From positions 2,852,001 to 2,916,000 of the forward strand of contig NZ_CP076458.1 of the NCBI RefSeq assembly GCF_018866245.1: DNA of 64,000 bases, written 5' to 3'. Source of the DNA: Novisyntrophococcus fermenticellae. Its GTDB lineage: Bacteria > Bacillota > Clostridia > Lachnospirales > Lachnospiraceae. This document shows, in pieces, positions 30,319 to 39,341 of the stretch (position 1 is the stretch's first letter; each line of letters begins with the position of its first letter). Under the pieces are notes generated by a model that saw nothing but the letters and a program-made list of their open reading frames with translations, made no database searches and had not been told where the DNA came from. The position numbers were made by a program, and so were the translations under genes.

Positions 30319-32304
30319 TTAAAATAAATCATCTAATGACTTCTTCAACTCTACCATCTGGTCTCTCAGTTCTGCAGCCATCTCAAAGTTCAAATCAGCG
30401 GCTGCGGCTTTCATCTGTTTTTGTACCTTTGTAATGAGTTTTTCAAGTTCATCTTTGCTCATGGATTCCGGGTCTTTTTCAAGTTTGTTTTCCGATTTCG
30501 CCACTTCCTGTGATATACTGATCAAGTCCCGGACGGCCTTCTGAATCGTCTTTGGCGTGATTCCGTGCTCCTCGTTATATTTTTGCTGAACTTCCCGGCG
30601 GCGGGCGGTTTCATCAATTGCCAGACGCATGGAATCCGTAATCATATCCGCATACATAATCACATGTCCGTCTGAATTTCGTGCCGCACGGCCAATTGTC
30701 TGTATCAAAGAGGTTTCAGAACGCAGAAAACCTTCCTTGTCAGCATCCAGAATTGCAACCAGCGTAATCTCCGGGATGTCCAGCCCCTCTCTCAACAGAT
30801 TAATTCCAACCAGTACATCAAAGACATCCAGCCGCATATCACGTATGATTTTTGTACGTTCCAGTGTGTCAATATCTGAATGGAGATAACGTACCCGAAT
30901 TCCGTTTTCTTTCATATAATCAGTGAGATCCTCAGCCATTCGCTTGGTCAGCGTGGTTATCAGAATTTTATTGTGTTTGGCAACCTCTTTATTAACTTCC
31001 GTAATCAGATCGTCGATCTGCCCTTCCACCGGTCTCACTTCCACCTTGGGATCCAGCAGACCTGTGGGACGGATAATCTGATCCGCCCGAAGTAATTCAT
31101 GGTCTGCTTCATATTCTCCGGGAGTGGCCGATACAAATAGAATCTGATCTATCTTGCTTTCGAATTCTCCGAAGTTCAAAGGCCTGTTATCCTTGGCTGA
31201 AGGCAGCCGAAAACCATAATCCACAAGCGTGGTCTTTCGAGACTGATCTCCTGCATACATTCCCCGGACCTGAGGAACCGTCTTATGGGATTCATCTATG
31301 ATAATCAGGAAATCGTCCGGGAAATAATCAATCAGAGTATATGGCGGCTCACCCGGTGCCAGGCCTGTCAGATGGCGTGAATAATTCTCGATTCCCGAAC
31401 AGATACCCGTTTCTCTGAGCATCTCAATATCAAAATTCGTCCTCTCCTCGATCCTCTGTGCCTCTAAAAGCTTGTCTTCACTTTTAAAATACCTCACCCG
31501 CTCGGTCAGTTCCTCTTCGATTGCATTCGTTGCCTCACGTATCTTATCAATAGGCACTACGTAATGAGAAGCCGGAAATATGGCTATGTGTTTCAGTTCT
31601 GCTTTGATTTCCCCGGTCAATGTATCAATCTTGGTAATACGGTCAATTTCATCTCCGAAAAACTCTACCCGGACAGCGAGTTCACTTTCCTCCGCCGGGA
31701 AAATCTCCAATACATCTCCACGTACCCGGAATGTTCCACGGTGAAAGTCCATATCATTACGGTCATACTGGATATTAATCAATTCCCTGATGACATCATC
31801 ACGGTCCTTTTCCATTCCCGGTCTCAGTGAAATAATCATATTCTGATAGTCCGCCGGACTACCAATACCATAGATGCAGGAAACGCTGGATATGATGATA
31901 ACATCCTTCCGTTCACTTAAAGCCGATGTGGCTGAAAGACGAAGTTTATCAATCTCATCATTGATAGCTGAGTCCTTTGCAATATAAGTGTCTGAGGATG
32001 GAACATATGCCTCCGGCTGATAATAATCGTAATAAGACACAAAGTATTCGACGGCATTTTCAGGAAAGAATTCTTTGAATTCTCCATAAAGTTGTGCAGC
32101 AAGCGTTTTATTATGGGCGATAATCAGTGTGGGTTTATTTAGCTGCTGGATGACATTCGCCATGGTAAATGTCTTACCGGAACCGGTAACACCCAGCAAA
32201 GTCTCAAATTGATTGCCTTCCTTGAATCCTTTGACCAGTTGTTCTATGGCCTCCGGCTGATCGCCGGTGGGCTGAAATTCTGATACTAATTTAAATTCGC
32301 TCAT
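30319..32304 (-). CDS. uvrB: Excinuclease ABC subunit B
   Basis: The damage-verifying helicase subunit of nucleotide excision repair. The 661-residue protein has Walker [15 protein letters not shown], the beta-hairpin region [17 protein letters not shown], the DEAD-like box IIDESHKT, helicase motif QTIGRAARN and a C-terminal UVR domain (about 620-655) that binds UvrC. GGAGG precedes the start. No uvrA or uvrC is adjacent in the window. The 3' end abuts the tandem repeat. Confidence 0.99.
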   Translation of the reverse strand: MSEFKLVSEFQPTGDQPEAIEQLVKGFKEGNQFETLLGVTGSGKTFTMANVIQQLNKPTLIIAHNKTLAAQLYGEFKEFFPENAVEYFVSYYDYYQPEAYVPSSDTYIAKDSAINDEIDKLRLSATSALSERKDVIIISSVSCIYGIGSPADYQNMIISLRPGMEKDRDDVIRELINIQYDRNDMDFHRGTFRVRGDVLEIFPAEESELAVRVEFFGDEIDRITKIDTLTGEIKAELKHIAIFPASHYVVPIDKIREATNAIEEELTERVRYFKSEDKLLEAQRIEERTNFDIEMLRETGICSGIENYSRHLTGLAPGEPPYTLIDYFPDDFLIIIDESHKTVPQVRGMYAGDQSRKTTLVDYGFRLPSAKDNRPLNFGEFESKIDQILFVSATPGEYEADHELLRADQIIRPTGLLDPKVEVRPVEGQIDDLITEVNKEVAKHNKILITTLTKRMAEDLTDYMKENGIRVRYLHSDIDTLERTKIIRDMRLDVFDVLVGINLLREGLDIPEITLVAILDADKEGFLRSETSLIQTIGRAARNSDGHVIMYADMITDSMRLAIDETARRREVQQKYNEEHGITPKTIQKAVRDLISISQEVAKSENKLEKDPESMSKDELEKLITKVQKQMKAAAADLNFEMAAELRDQMVELKKSLDDLF

Positions 32305-32343
32305 CTGATTACCTCCGTTTGTGACCTGGAAAATGGCGTTCTA

Positions 32344-32640
32344 TAGACCAATATACGAACTAATACTCGCAACCCATTCTATCACAAAAAAAATAAAAAG
32401 TACAGAGGGGCAGGAACGTTTGTTCTGTGCTTTTTACCATTTTATTCTCAAAACTCATACCTCTATAACCGAAAGGAAATGTTTTCAAACTATCATATTC
32501 ATCCAGAAAATCCATTGCAGCCTTTTGATTTTTAAACTTCTTTCATATCATCAATACCTTTATCTAATGCCTCATAAAGTTTTTCTTCATCACTTTTTTC
32601 AAATTTATTTTTTATATTTGTTCACCAATGGTATATTGCC
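32344..32640 (-). pseudogene. Possible remnant of a RelB/RelE-type toxin-antitoxin pair
   Basis: The minus strand contains a short piece reading SDEEKLYEALDKGIDDMKEV then stop, like the C-terminal half of small RelB-type antitoxins. In another frame, KNQKAAMDFLDEYDSLKTFP and an end resembling DRMGCEY look like broken pieces of a RelE/ParE toxin. No intact frame remains. The similarity is from memory of family wording and is weak. Confidence 0.3.
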
Positions 32641-32641
32641 T

Positions 32642-32716
32642 ATTATAAAGCATGCCTTCTAATTTTATTCGGGCAGAATTCTTCCTATAATTATAGCAGA
32701 GATTCTGCCCAAATAC
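32642..32716 (-). repeat. 75-bp repeat, copy A, containing a promoter
   Basis: About 84 percent identical by eye to 33131-33205. On the minus strand it includes an extended -10 TGCTATAAT with TTGTAT 17 bases before. A perfect 9-bp dyad (GGGCAGAAT 32671-32679; ATTCTGCCC 32702-32710) brackets the -10 box, as an operator would. It lies upstream of the toxin-antitoxin remnant. Confidence 0.6.
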
Positions 32717-32757
32717 AACGAAAGCAAGACTTGCTTCATTTGCTTCATGAGAAATAA

Positions 32758-32910
32758 TTGTGAAAAAGTAGAAACATGATAAAATATATGGAATTAAGCA
32801 TGATACCAAAATGGAAAGAGGTAGTTTCATTAGACGTTAAAATACTAATCATAGAAGATGATCATACGCAGAACAATGTCCTTGCCAATTTTTTAAGAAA
32901 TGAGTCTCAC
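32758..32910 (+). pseudogene. Response-regulator N-terminal fragment with promoter
   Basis: A plus-strand frame includes VKILIIEDDHTQNNVLANFL, the first strand and acidic pocket of a two-component receiver domain, and then loses all similarity at about 32910. A promoter-like TTGTGA-N16-TAAAAT lies at 32758-32785. No downstream DNA-binding domain exists, so this is a truncated remnant joined to other debris. Confidence 0.5.
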
Positions 32911-32912
32911 TG

Positions 32913-33099
32913 CTATCCGAATCTATTCGCCATCACCGTTTTTTCAAATCGGCGCGGCCGGGTAATACAGATATATTCTCCGCCCCCCTCTATTAGCGGG
33001 AACAATTCTTTCAGCATCATGGATTCATTACAAAATAAGGCTTTTCGTTTCATTTTGTTATAATAAATAGGCTGTTTTACTGTCTACATACATTCTCAT
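32913..33099 (-). pseudogene. Remnant of an AAA-ATPase-like/PD-(D/E)XK family gene
   Basis: The minus strand has ATG (33099) with MRMYVDSKTAYLL then a stop. After a frame shift it continues MMLKELFPLIEGGGEYICIT and RPRRFEKTVMANRFG, then a stop at 32913. This matches the start of the large Lachnospiraceae family of AAA-ATPase-like proteins with a C-terminal nuclease domain (ELFPLIE, YICVTRPRRFGKTVMANM). The rest of the gene, about 500 residues, is gone. The Walker-type glycine is replaced by Glu (RFEKT). Confidence 0.6.
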
Positions 33100-33130
33100 C
33101 GTTTATTACCTCTTTCCAACATCTTACCTC

Positions 33131-33205
33131 TTATAAAAGCACGCCTTCTAATTTTATTCGGATAGAAGCCTTTCTACAATTATAGCAGAGATTCTTCTCA
33201 AATAC
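33131..33205 (-). repeat. 75-bp repeat, copy B (leader of the AAA-ATPase remnant)
   Basis: The second copy of the promoter repeat, with the same TGCTATAAT box. It lies 32 to 106 bases upstream of the remnant's start codon, so it is that gene's promoter. The dyad of copy A is degenerate here. Confidence 0.6.
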
Positions 33206-33207
33206 GC

Positions 33208-33251
33208 GAAAACAAGAGCAGCCGCTCCAATAATATGGAGCGGCCGCTCTT
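33208..33251 (-). terminator. Terminator of the SPFH gene
   Basis: A long stem, AAGAGCAGCCGCTCCA (33214-33229) with TGGAGCGGCCGCTCTT (33236-33251) and one mismatch, followed on the minus strand by TGTTTTC. Confidence 0.85.
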
Positions 33252-33262
33252 GGCTGTACCTT

Positions 33263-34240
33263 CTATTCTTCCACTGTCCCTGATGTTTCTGCATGCTCAC
33301 CGGCTTCTGCCGCTGCATTTTGCTCCATCAGTTTACTGATATCAATCATAACCCCGCCATCTGATCCCGTAACAGTTGGCAATTCACCATTCCACTTCTC
33401 AAGATATTGCTGAATCAGAATATTGTTTGTAATTGATTTCTCTAAAAGCTCATTGGCTTCTTTTTCTGCCTGCGCTGAAATCAGCTTGGATTCTGCTTCT
33501 GCATTGGCCCTATCAATATTTTTCTTATTTTCAATCTCCTGTGTCTCGGCTGCCTGTTTCGCAATATTCTTATCGTTTACTGATTTATTATACTCGTCTG
33601 TAAATGTGATATTTCCGATAGTAACCTGGATCACGGATAATATATCCTGACCGTATTTATCATCAATGTATTTCTGCAGTGTTTCTTTTACCTTGGCTTC
33701 CACATCCGAACGCACAACGACACCATCCGTATCAAAGCTGGGGGTTGTTGCTTTAATTGCGGAGGATACAACACTGTAAGTCAGCAGGTTATCCGGATCG
33801 GTTACGGTAGAGTATACATACGAAGCTTTCTCTGAGTTAATCTGATATGTAACGGTAACACCACTGATTGTTATGGGCACCTTTCCGGTAATTGTGGACT
33901 CAATTCCACCCTCATTGCTGACTACCTCCAAATCTTGCTGCCTGCTGTTAACCTTAACAATCGTCTGAACGAATGGAACCTTAAAATTAAAACCCTGTGA
34001 GACAGCTTTTTCATCGACCTGTCCAAAAGTAATTCTTACACCACTGTAACCCGTTCCTACAATCACAAAACACTGACTGAATAAAATCGATGCCACACCC
34101 AACAGCAGCAACAGTTTATATCCCGCTGTTTTCTTCTTTTCGCCGGTACTAAGTGCTACCTTCTTTGCAAATATCGCAGATACGATTCCTGCTATGATGA
34201 GCATTCCACCAATCCCAAATAAAATAAAATTTAAACTCAT
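33263..34240 (-). CDS. SPFH/prohibitin-domain membrane protein
   Basis: A 325-residue protein with two N-terminal membrane segments (about 5-25 and 42-62), then an SPFH domain (about 63-230) starting near GTGYSGVRITFGQVDEKAV and containing GFNFKVPFVQTIVKV, then a helical, Ala/Glu-rich coiled-coil region (NIDRANAEAESKLISAQAEK, about 240-275). Proteins of this class form rings or scaffolds in the membrane, often holding proteases or transporters. No NfeD partner or protease is adjacent. It starts 65 bases after jetD in the same direction, so it could be co-transcribed with the Wadjet operon; a defence link is only inference. GAGGAGG precedes the start. Confidence 0.85.
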   Translation of the reverse strand: MSLNFILFGIGGMLIIAGIVSAIFAKKVALSTGEKKKTAGYKLLLLLGVASILFSQCFVIVGTGYSGVRITFGQVDEKAVSQGFNFKVPFVQTIVKVNSRQQDLEVVSNEGGIESTITGKVPITISGVTVTYQINSEKASYVYSTVTDPDNLLTYSVVSSAIKATTPSFDTDGVVVRSDVEAKVKETLQKYIDDKYGQDILSVIQVTIGNITFTDEYNKSVNDKNIAKQAAETQEIENKKNIDRANAEAESKLISAQAEKEANELLEKSITNNILIQQYLEKWNGELPTVTGSDGGVMIDISKLMEQNAAAEAGEHAETSGTVEE

Positions 34241-34305
34241 CTTTCCTCCTCTTGGTTTTCTTCAAGTTTTTTGAATATCACGCACTATTTTTACATTTTA
34301 ACATG

Positions 34306-35532
34306 CTATTCTTTAAAAGTACAGATAGGTAATTCAATACATTCCTGCTCCAGCTTAATCCCCTCTGTCAGCATATAAGACAAAACATCTGCATACTCAG
34401 GATTTTTATCTAACGCACTCTTCAGACGTTTCCTGTCGTTTGCTGTCAGGGCTTTGGCATACTTTCCGTACCGCTTAAGCGTTTTCAGATCCATCCGATA
34501 TGTCTGAAATGGTATCCCGGTTCGCTTCCGTAAGTCCTCATATATCTCAAATCCACCTGCATCAATATCACCAAAGTGAAGATACTCTGCCCGTGGCAGC
34601 TGCTCATAAATCAGCCTCAGCAGATTCCTCCGGGAAGCATTATGATATCCCCCAAGATATATAAGCAGGCTGTCTGCCTCCTTCCAGTGAAAGAATGTCG
34701 TCAGGTTTTCGATCGTTATCACCCTTTTGATTTCCTTTGTCCTGCCCAGACTTACACCTGCCAAATCCTCCCCACAAATTCCAAAGCCCTGTCCGAGATC
34801 TTTCAGCAGTACCTTAGAATCTCCAAAATACAGCACCCCGCTGCTGCCCTTGATATATACATAATCGGGTGTATGATAGATCAGATGCTCAGCCAGGATT
34901 GCATAGTTGTCCATGTCTCGATACTGCCGGCCAAATTGCCGCATCACTTTTCCCACCAGCGGAAGCATTCCTTCAAACACTTTCGAATCCGCAAAATGGC
35001 GAATTGAAAACTCTCTGATATAGCAGGATTCGCAATTCTCTTCAATCAGCGTTATTGCCCGGATGAACCGCTCGGTCTTCTCCCTGTCATTAAGTGCAAT
35101 ATATTCTCTGACTGATTTCCCATCTCTGATTCGCCTGCCAAGATAGTCAATAAAATCCCGTCCGGTTTGAGAAGCTGTTTCCCCACCCAGAGTTTCCAAA
35201 AGCTGCAGGGTCAAAGCTGCATCCTCGGCCTTGGGTGTCCGCTTTACGTATTGGTAGACTTCCTCAAGATGGTCTTCCTTTAACAATACCTTCTGAACAA
35301 TATGTCTTCCCTTTTTCCACACAATTTTAATATAGCCTTTTTTCTCCAGAGCTTGGATTGCTGCATGGATTTCCTCGTAGTCCAGCGAACTTTCATCAAA
35401 ATATTTCGGAATGCTCTTTCTGGAAAAAGCGAAAGAGATACAGATATTTACTTTATTTCTTCCAGTAAAGAGCCGGCTGCGCTCATAGGAATCCAGCAGC
35501 TGGTTTAAAATATATTTATCATAGCGCACCAT
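34306..35532 (-). CDS. jetD: Wadjet protein JetD (Toprim-like nuclease subunit)
   Basis: In Wadjet systems JetD is the endonuclease that cuts circular plasmids once the SMC motor has extruded them. The 408-residue protein has an N-terminal winged-helix region (about 1-90), a helical middle, and a C-terminal Toprim-like fold of the DUF2220 type: the glutamate in VITIENLTTF (Glu275) and the acidic pair in HFGDIDAGGF (Asp322, Asp324) are the expected metal ligands. It overlaps the jetC stop by 14 bases. The order jetA-jetB-jetC-jetD is complete. Confidence 0.88.
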   Translation of the reverse strand: MVRYDKYILNQLLDSYERSRLFTGRNKVNICISFAFSRKSIPKYFDESSLDYEEIHAAIQALEKKGYIKIVWKKGRHIVQKVLLKEDHLEEVYQYVKRTPKAEDAALTLQLLETLGGETASQTGRDFIDYLGRRIRDGKSVREYIALNDREKTERFIRAITLIEENCESCYIREFSIRHFADSKVFEGMLPLVGKVMRQFGRQYRDMDNYAILAEHLIYHTPDYVYIKGSSGVLYFGDSKVLLKDLGQGFGICGEDLAGVSLGRTKEIKRVITIENLTTFFHWKEADSLLIYLGGYHNASRRNLLRLIYEQLPRAEYLHFGDIDAGGFEIYEDLRKRTGIPFQTYRMDLKTLKRYGKYAKALTANDRKRLKSALDKNPEYADVLSYMLTEGIKLEQECIELPICTFKE

Positions 35533-38500
35533 TATGATACTCCTCGATATAATTTACCTTTTGATCTGTCATAACCAGTAAGGTTTCTTCCACTGCCGGT
35601 CCAATATACTGGATCTTATCCGGCGGCGCAGCAATGATAATCTGTAACGGCAAACGGCGCAGAAATTCCAATACGCCGCCGATACGCTCATCATCCATAT
35701 TATTGAAGGCCTCATCAAACAGCACCAACCCAATTGCCTCCCCGCCTATATTATTTCCATAAAGCTGCACAAAGGATGCCGCCACCGTCACATAGAATGG
35801 CGTCTGTGTTTCACCACCACTCTTTTCTTCACATACTTTTGAGTAAAAAGAGTGGCTTCCATCGCTGTGCACAATCTTAATATCATAGTCCATATAGGTT
35901 CGATAATCCGTAAATTCATCCAGAGCCCGTGTCTCATTTTCATTGTCCAATGCCAGGCGTTCAAACAATTCTTCAATAACATCCTTATGGTTTTCATGAA
36001 ATAGCCCGCTGAATATGGATTCACCTTGTACTGCATTGAAGTCATCCATAATCATTTCATAATATTTACGATGACGGCGGCTCGGCAAATAGATAAATTC
36101 ATAACGCTCATTGCTAAAGTCAATATCTTTCAGGGCTTTATTCAGTTCTTTGAACTCCCCTTGCGCCTGCTTTATATTTTCCTGCAGCTTAGCCAGAAAC
36201 TGTTCCCGAAATTCCTCTTCCGCAGCCTGCTTTGCCGTCTGCACCTTTTCTTCGTAAGTCAAAAGCTCTGATGTCCGCAGCCGCTCATAGACAAGGGCAA
36301 ATTCCGGATAACCTTCCATACCTACAGGTGCCCCAAAGTCATGCTCCGTCTTATAGTCAATCATAACACGAATCATCTGCTCTTCGGCATTTTTCCAACT
36401 GGTGGCATTGGCTTTTCGCTGACGTTCAAAGTTTTCCTTAAACTGTTCCAATGTCTTTTTCCCGATCTGCTTATCATACTCTGCTTTCCAGAGTATGCCT
36501 GTCTCCTCTGATCCGGCGGCTCTGGCTGTCCGGCTTTGGCAAGACAGCAGCTCCTGGGCATACAGCCTCAATGAATCCTCTGACACTTTTACCTTGTTTT
36601 CTATATTCCCGTAATTCCGGTTGCTTTTTCCAATCTCCTCCTCCAGCTCCTTGCGCATTCTTTCTAATGCATCCAGCTGAATCTGTTTTTGGATAAAGGT
36701 TGCATTCTTCTCCAGTGTCCGGATGTTGTCCCGGCAGCTGCTTATCGCCTGCTGCAGCTTGCAAAGCTTCGGAATTACATCCAGACGATACTTAACATCC
36801 ACGTCTGTTTCTGTTGTCAATGGCATCAGTACACGCTCCATCGCGGCTATCTTTTCCGTATATTCGCGCATTTGACGCACCAGATCCTCTTGCTGCCGCT
36901 GTGCCTGCTCCAGCTGCACCTTAAAGGCATTGCTGCCAATAAACGGTACTTCAAAGACTGCCGGCTTAATCGCACTGGCAACCCGGTTCTGATACTTCAT
37001 ACATTCCCTGGTAATTGAAGTCGGATAATGCTTCAGCTCATCATAGTGTGCACACATCTGCACCTTCCCCAGAATCATATTGGCAAACCGGCGGGCATAC
37101 ATATTCTTCGAAGTAACAACTGCAGCCAGTGTGCCTTCCGGAGCCGTATCGTAATCCTCCAGCTTTTGCGTATTGATAAGTCCTGCGCCATAAACCTTCT
37201 TAAGTCTCCGCAGCTTATCATAAGTACCCAGTGCAATATCGAAATGCTCCGGATTTACCAGAATGTAAAACCTCTGTGTATTTAAATAGCCCTCCACGGC
37301 ATTGCGCCAGCTTTCGTCCGTAATCTCCAGCAACTCGCAGAGCACGTAAGGTTTGCTTCTCCTGCCGATACGATTGAATTCCTCCCCAATTGCTTCCACC
37401 AGACAATTCACCCCATCCGTATATGACAACTGTTTACGACTCAACCGTTCAATCTTTTTTTCAAGTACCTGCTGTTCCTGCCTTTTTTCGTTGAGACGTA
37501 TCTGTACCTCCGCAATATGACGTTGAATTCTCCCATACATCTCACCTTTATATCTGATGACTCGTTCCGAAATCGCTTTCACCTCTGAAATTTCCTCTAG
37601 CCGGTCAAGATCGGAAATTGCTTCAACATATTCGCCAACACATGAATCCACATCACTTACCTTTAAAAGCTGCCGAGCCTGGTCAAGAGCCGTCTTGACG
37701 ATTTTTTTCAATTCATTCTTTTCGCCAACACGTTCACATTCTTCTTCCTGCAGCCGCATCAGTCGTTTCTTCTGCTCTTCACACGCCAGAAAATCCTTAT
37801 CCTGACTCATCTCAACCCGCAATGCAGTTTCCATCTCCTGCTTCTGGTCACGTTCGCTGATTAAAGCCCTGCGTTTCTTTTCTTCCTCCGTCAAACGGTG
37901 TTCGTAAGTCTGAATATCTGCCTTAGCCCGGGCAATCCTGTTCTTTGTAATATCCAGATCAGCCTGGGAAAGGAAATACTCATACATCTGGTCCTTTTTC
38001 ATTCTGCTGCTGGTCTCGTCGTAATGCTTCTCAATTTGCTCAAGCTTTGCAATTCGTTTTTTGACGCTTTCAAGGGTACGTTCAAGATCCTGATAAGTAC
38101 GGACATTTTCCCGTAAAATATCGATATTTACTTCTTTTTCATCCAACACATAGGAATAAACAAAGTCCTTGATGTCATCAATTGGCTTGAAGGCCAGTGC
38201 CTTAGGAATCAGGCGGAAAAATTTGTCCTCAATCCGTCCGAATCTGCTTTTCATAACCTTCTTAGCCTCCGCCTGCGTCTTGCACCACTGCCTGATTTTT
38301 GGATTAGATACCCGAAACTCATTGATTGACTTTGGCTTTAACCCATTTAAAAACATCTCATCCGTAAGCCTTACGTCATCTATCAGATATCTGACCACGG
38401 TCTCCTGTCCTTCTGTTGCCGAATCAATGACTGCTCCAACCACAAAGTAGCGTTCTTTGCTCTCTTCATAGAATTCCAGCGCGATGTGAGCACTGATTTC

Positions 38501-38755
38501 CCCTTCTCTTTCATAGGGTTTATTTTCCTTACCTGTCTTACAGCGGATGTAACCGGCCAGTTTACGTTTGCCATTTTCATGCGCTGCTTTGTTAAAGTAA
38601 TTAGCAGAACAAGTCACAACAAACTGTATCGCATCCAAAAGTGTCGATTTTCCTGCTCCATTTTCACCGGAAATCAGGGTGGCCACCTCAAAGTCTACCG
38701 TACAATTGGAAAAACGATGCCAGTTAATCAACTTCATTCTCGTCAATTTCTTCAT
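35519..38755 (-). CDS. jetC: Wadjet protein JetC (SMC-like ATPase)
   Basis: The SMC/MukB-like motor of the Wadjet complex. The 1078-residue protein has Walker A SGENGAGKSTLLDA (about 29-42), long coiled-coil arms on both sides of a hinge region (about 440-600), and at the C-terminus the ABC signature CEEKSGGETQTPF and Walker B GLVLFDEAFNNMDDERI. It also has a D-loop, as in SbcC/MukB proteins. The frame opens at 38794, but the ATG at 38755 follows GGGGGAG and gives MKKLTRMKLINWHRF, a typical SMC N-terminus. It overlaps jetB by 32 bases, indicating translational coupling. Confidence 0.92.
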   Translation of the reverse strand: MKKLTRMKLINWHRFSNCTVDFEVATLISGENGAGKSTLLDAIQFVVTCSANYFNKAAHENGKRKLAGYIRCKTGKENKPYEREGEISAHIALEFYEESKERYFVVGAVIDSATEGQETVVRYLIDDVRLTDEMFLNGLKPKSINEFRVSNPKIRQWCKTQAEAKKVMKSRFGRIEDKFFRLIPKALAFKPIDDIKDFVYSYVLDEKEVNIDILRENVRTYQDLERTLESVKKRIAKLEQIEKHYDETSSRMKKDQMYEYFLSQADLDITKNRIARAKADIQTYEHRLTEEEKKRRALISERDQKQEMETALRVEMSQDKDFLACEEQKKRLMRLQEEECERVGEKNELKKIVKTALDQARQLLKVSDVDSCVGEYVEAISDLDRLEEISEVKAISERVIRYKGEMYGRIQRHIAEVQIRLNEKRQEQQVLEKKIERLSRKQLSYTDGVNCLVEAIGEEFNRIGRRSKPYVLCELLEITDESWRNAVEGYLNTQRFYILVNPEHFDIALGTYDKLRRLKKVYGAGLINTQKLEDYDTAPEGTLAAVVTSKNMYARRFANMILGKVQMCAHYDELKHYPTSITRECMKYQNRVASAIKPAVFEVPFIGSNAFKVQLEQAQRQQEDLVRQMREYTEKIAAMERVLMPLTTETDVDVKYRLDVIPKLCKLQQAISSCRDNIRTLEKNATFIQKQIQLDALERMRKELEEEIGKSNRNYGNIENKVKVSEDSLRLYAQELLSCQSRTARAAGSEETGILWKAEYDKQIGKKTLEQFKENFERQRKANATSWKNAEEQMIRVMIDYKTEHDFGAPVGMEGYPEFALVYERLRTSELLTYEEKVQTAKQAAEEEFREQFLAKLQENIKQAQGEFKELNKALKDIDFSNERYEFIYLPSRRHRKYYEMIMDDFNAVQGESIFSGLFHENHKDVIEELFERLALDNENETRALDEFTDYRTYMDYDIKIVHSDGSHSFYSKVCEEKSGGETQTPFYVTVAASFVQLYGNNIGGEAIGLVLFDEAFNNMDDERIGGVLEFLRRLPLQIIIAAPPDKIQYIGPAVEETLLVMTDQKVNYIEEYHNGAL

Positions 38756-39338
38756 CGTCTTTTCTCCCCCTTCTATAAGTTTCAAGTTTTTCATATGCCT
38801 GCTTGATGTCTTCCACTCTGACTGCCATCAGAATACTGTCATAAATCAGCACGCGGGATTCCTCATTTGTCAAATCCTTATCCAGTGTCTCCACCAGTCG
38901 AAAACGCCTATATAAATTCAAAGCATTGCGCATGGTTGTCTTATCAATCATCTTATCCCTGATTTTTAGACTTAAAAACTTATCCTGGATATCCCCAAGG
39001 TTTACAATCACCTCATCACTGACAGAAAGTTCCCGCTTCTTCTCATCATAAAGAATCCGCAGCACCAGCAGAATGATGGATTCGAACAGTTTTAAGTTTA
39101 AACGGTTATAGTTCTGCGGGTTGGTGAGTTGAATCACACCGTATTCCTCATTGATTTCCAGACGATATCCCAGAACCCCCAGATATTCCGCAAATTCTTT
39201 TCGATACTTCAGGGTAAAATAATAATCTGCCCGGCTGCTTGCGTCGCTTTTACAGATAAAGCAGACGCTTAAAAGTCTGTTGCAAAGTCTTTTAAATTCA
39301 TCCTTCTCCCGTGCCAGCATACCTTCTAAAAATTCCAA
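38724..39338 (-). CDS. jetB: Wadjet protein JetB (MukE-like, DUF4194)
   Basis: A 204-residue kite-type subunit equivalent to MukE/MksE. It contains the family features LLSVCFICKSD, YFTLKYRKEFAEYLGVLGYRL with EINEEYGVIQLTNP, and LVLRILYDEKKRELS, and ends in a basic-acidic tail. The start is TTG at 39338 with GGAGG nine bases upstream, three bases after the jetA stop. With JetA it would form the kleisin-kite module that bridges the JetC heads. Confidence 0.87.
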   Translation of the reverse strand: MEFLEGMLAREKDEFKRLCNRLLSVCFICKSDASSRADYYFTLKYRKEFAEYLGVLGYRLEINEEYGVIQLTNPQNYNRLNLKLFESIILLVLRILYDEKKRELSVSDEVIVNLGDIQDKFLSLKIRDKMIDKTTMRNALNLYRRFRLVETLDKDLTNEESRVLIYDSILMAVRVEDIKQAYEKLETYRRGRKDDEEIDENEVD

Positions 39339-39341
39339 GTT

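Noticed and set aside
32612-32830. A 72-residue hydrophobic frame on the minus strand
   Set aside because: It runs through the promoter repeat and a plus-strand promoter, with no ribosome-binding site; best seen as chance in A/T-rich DNA.
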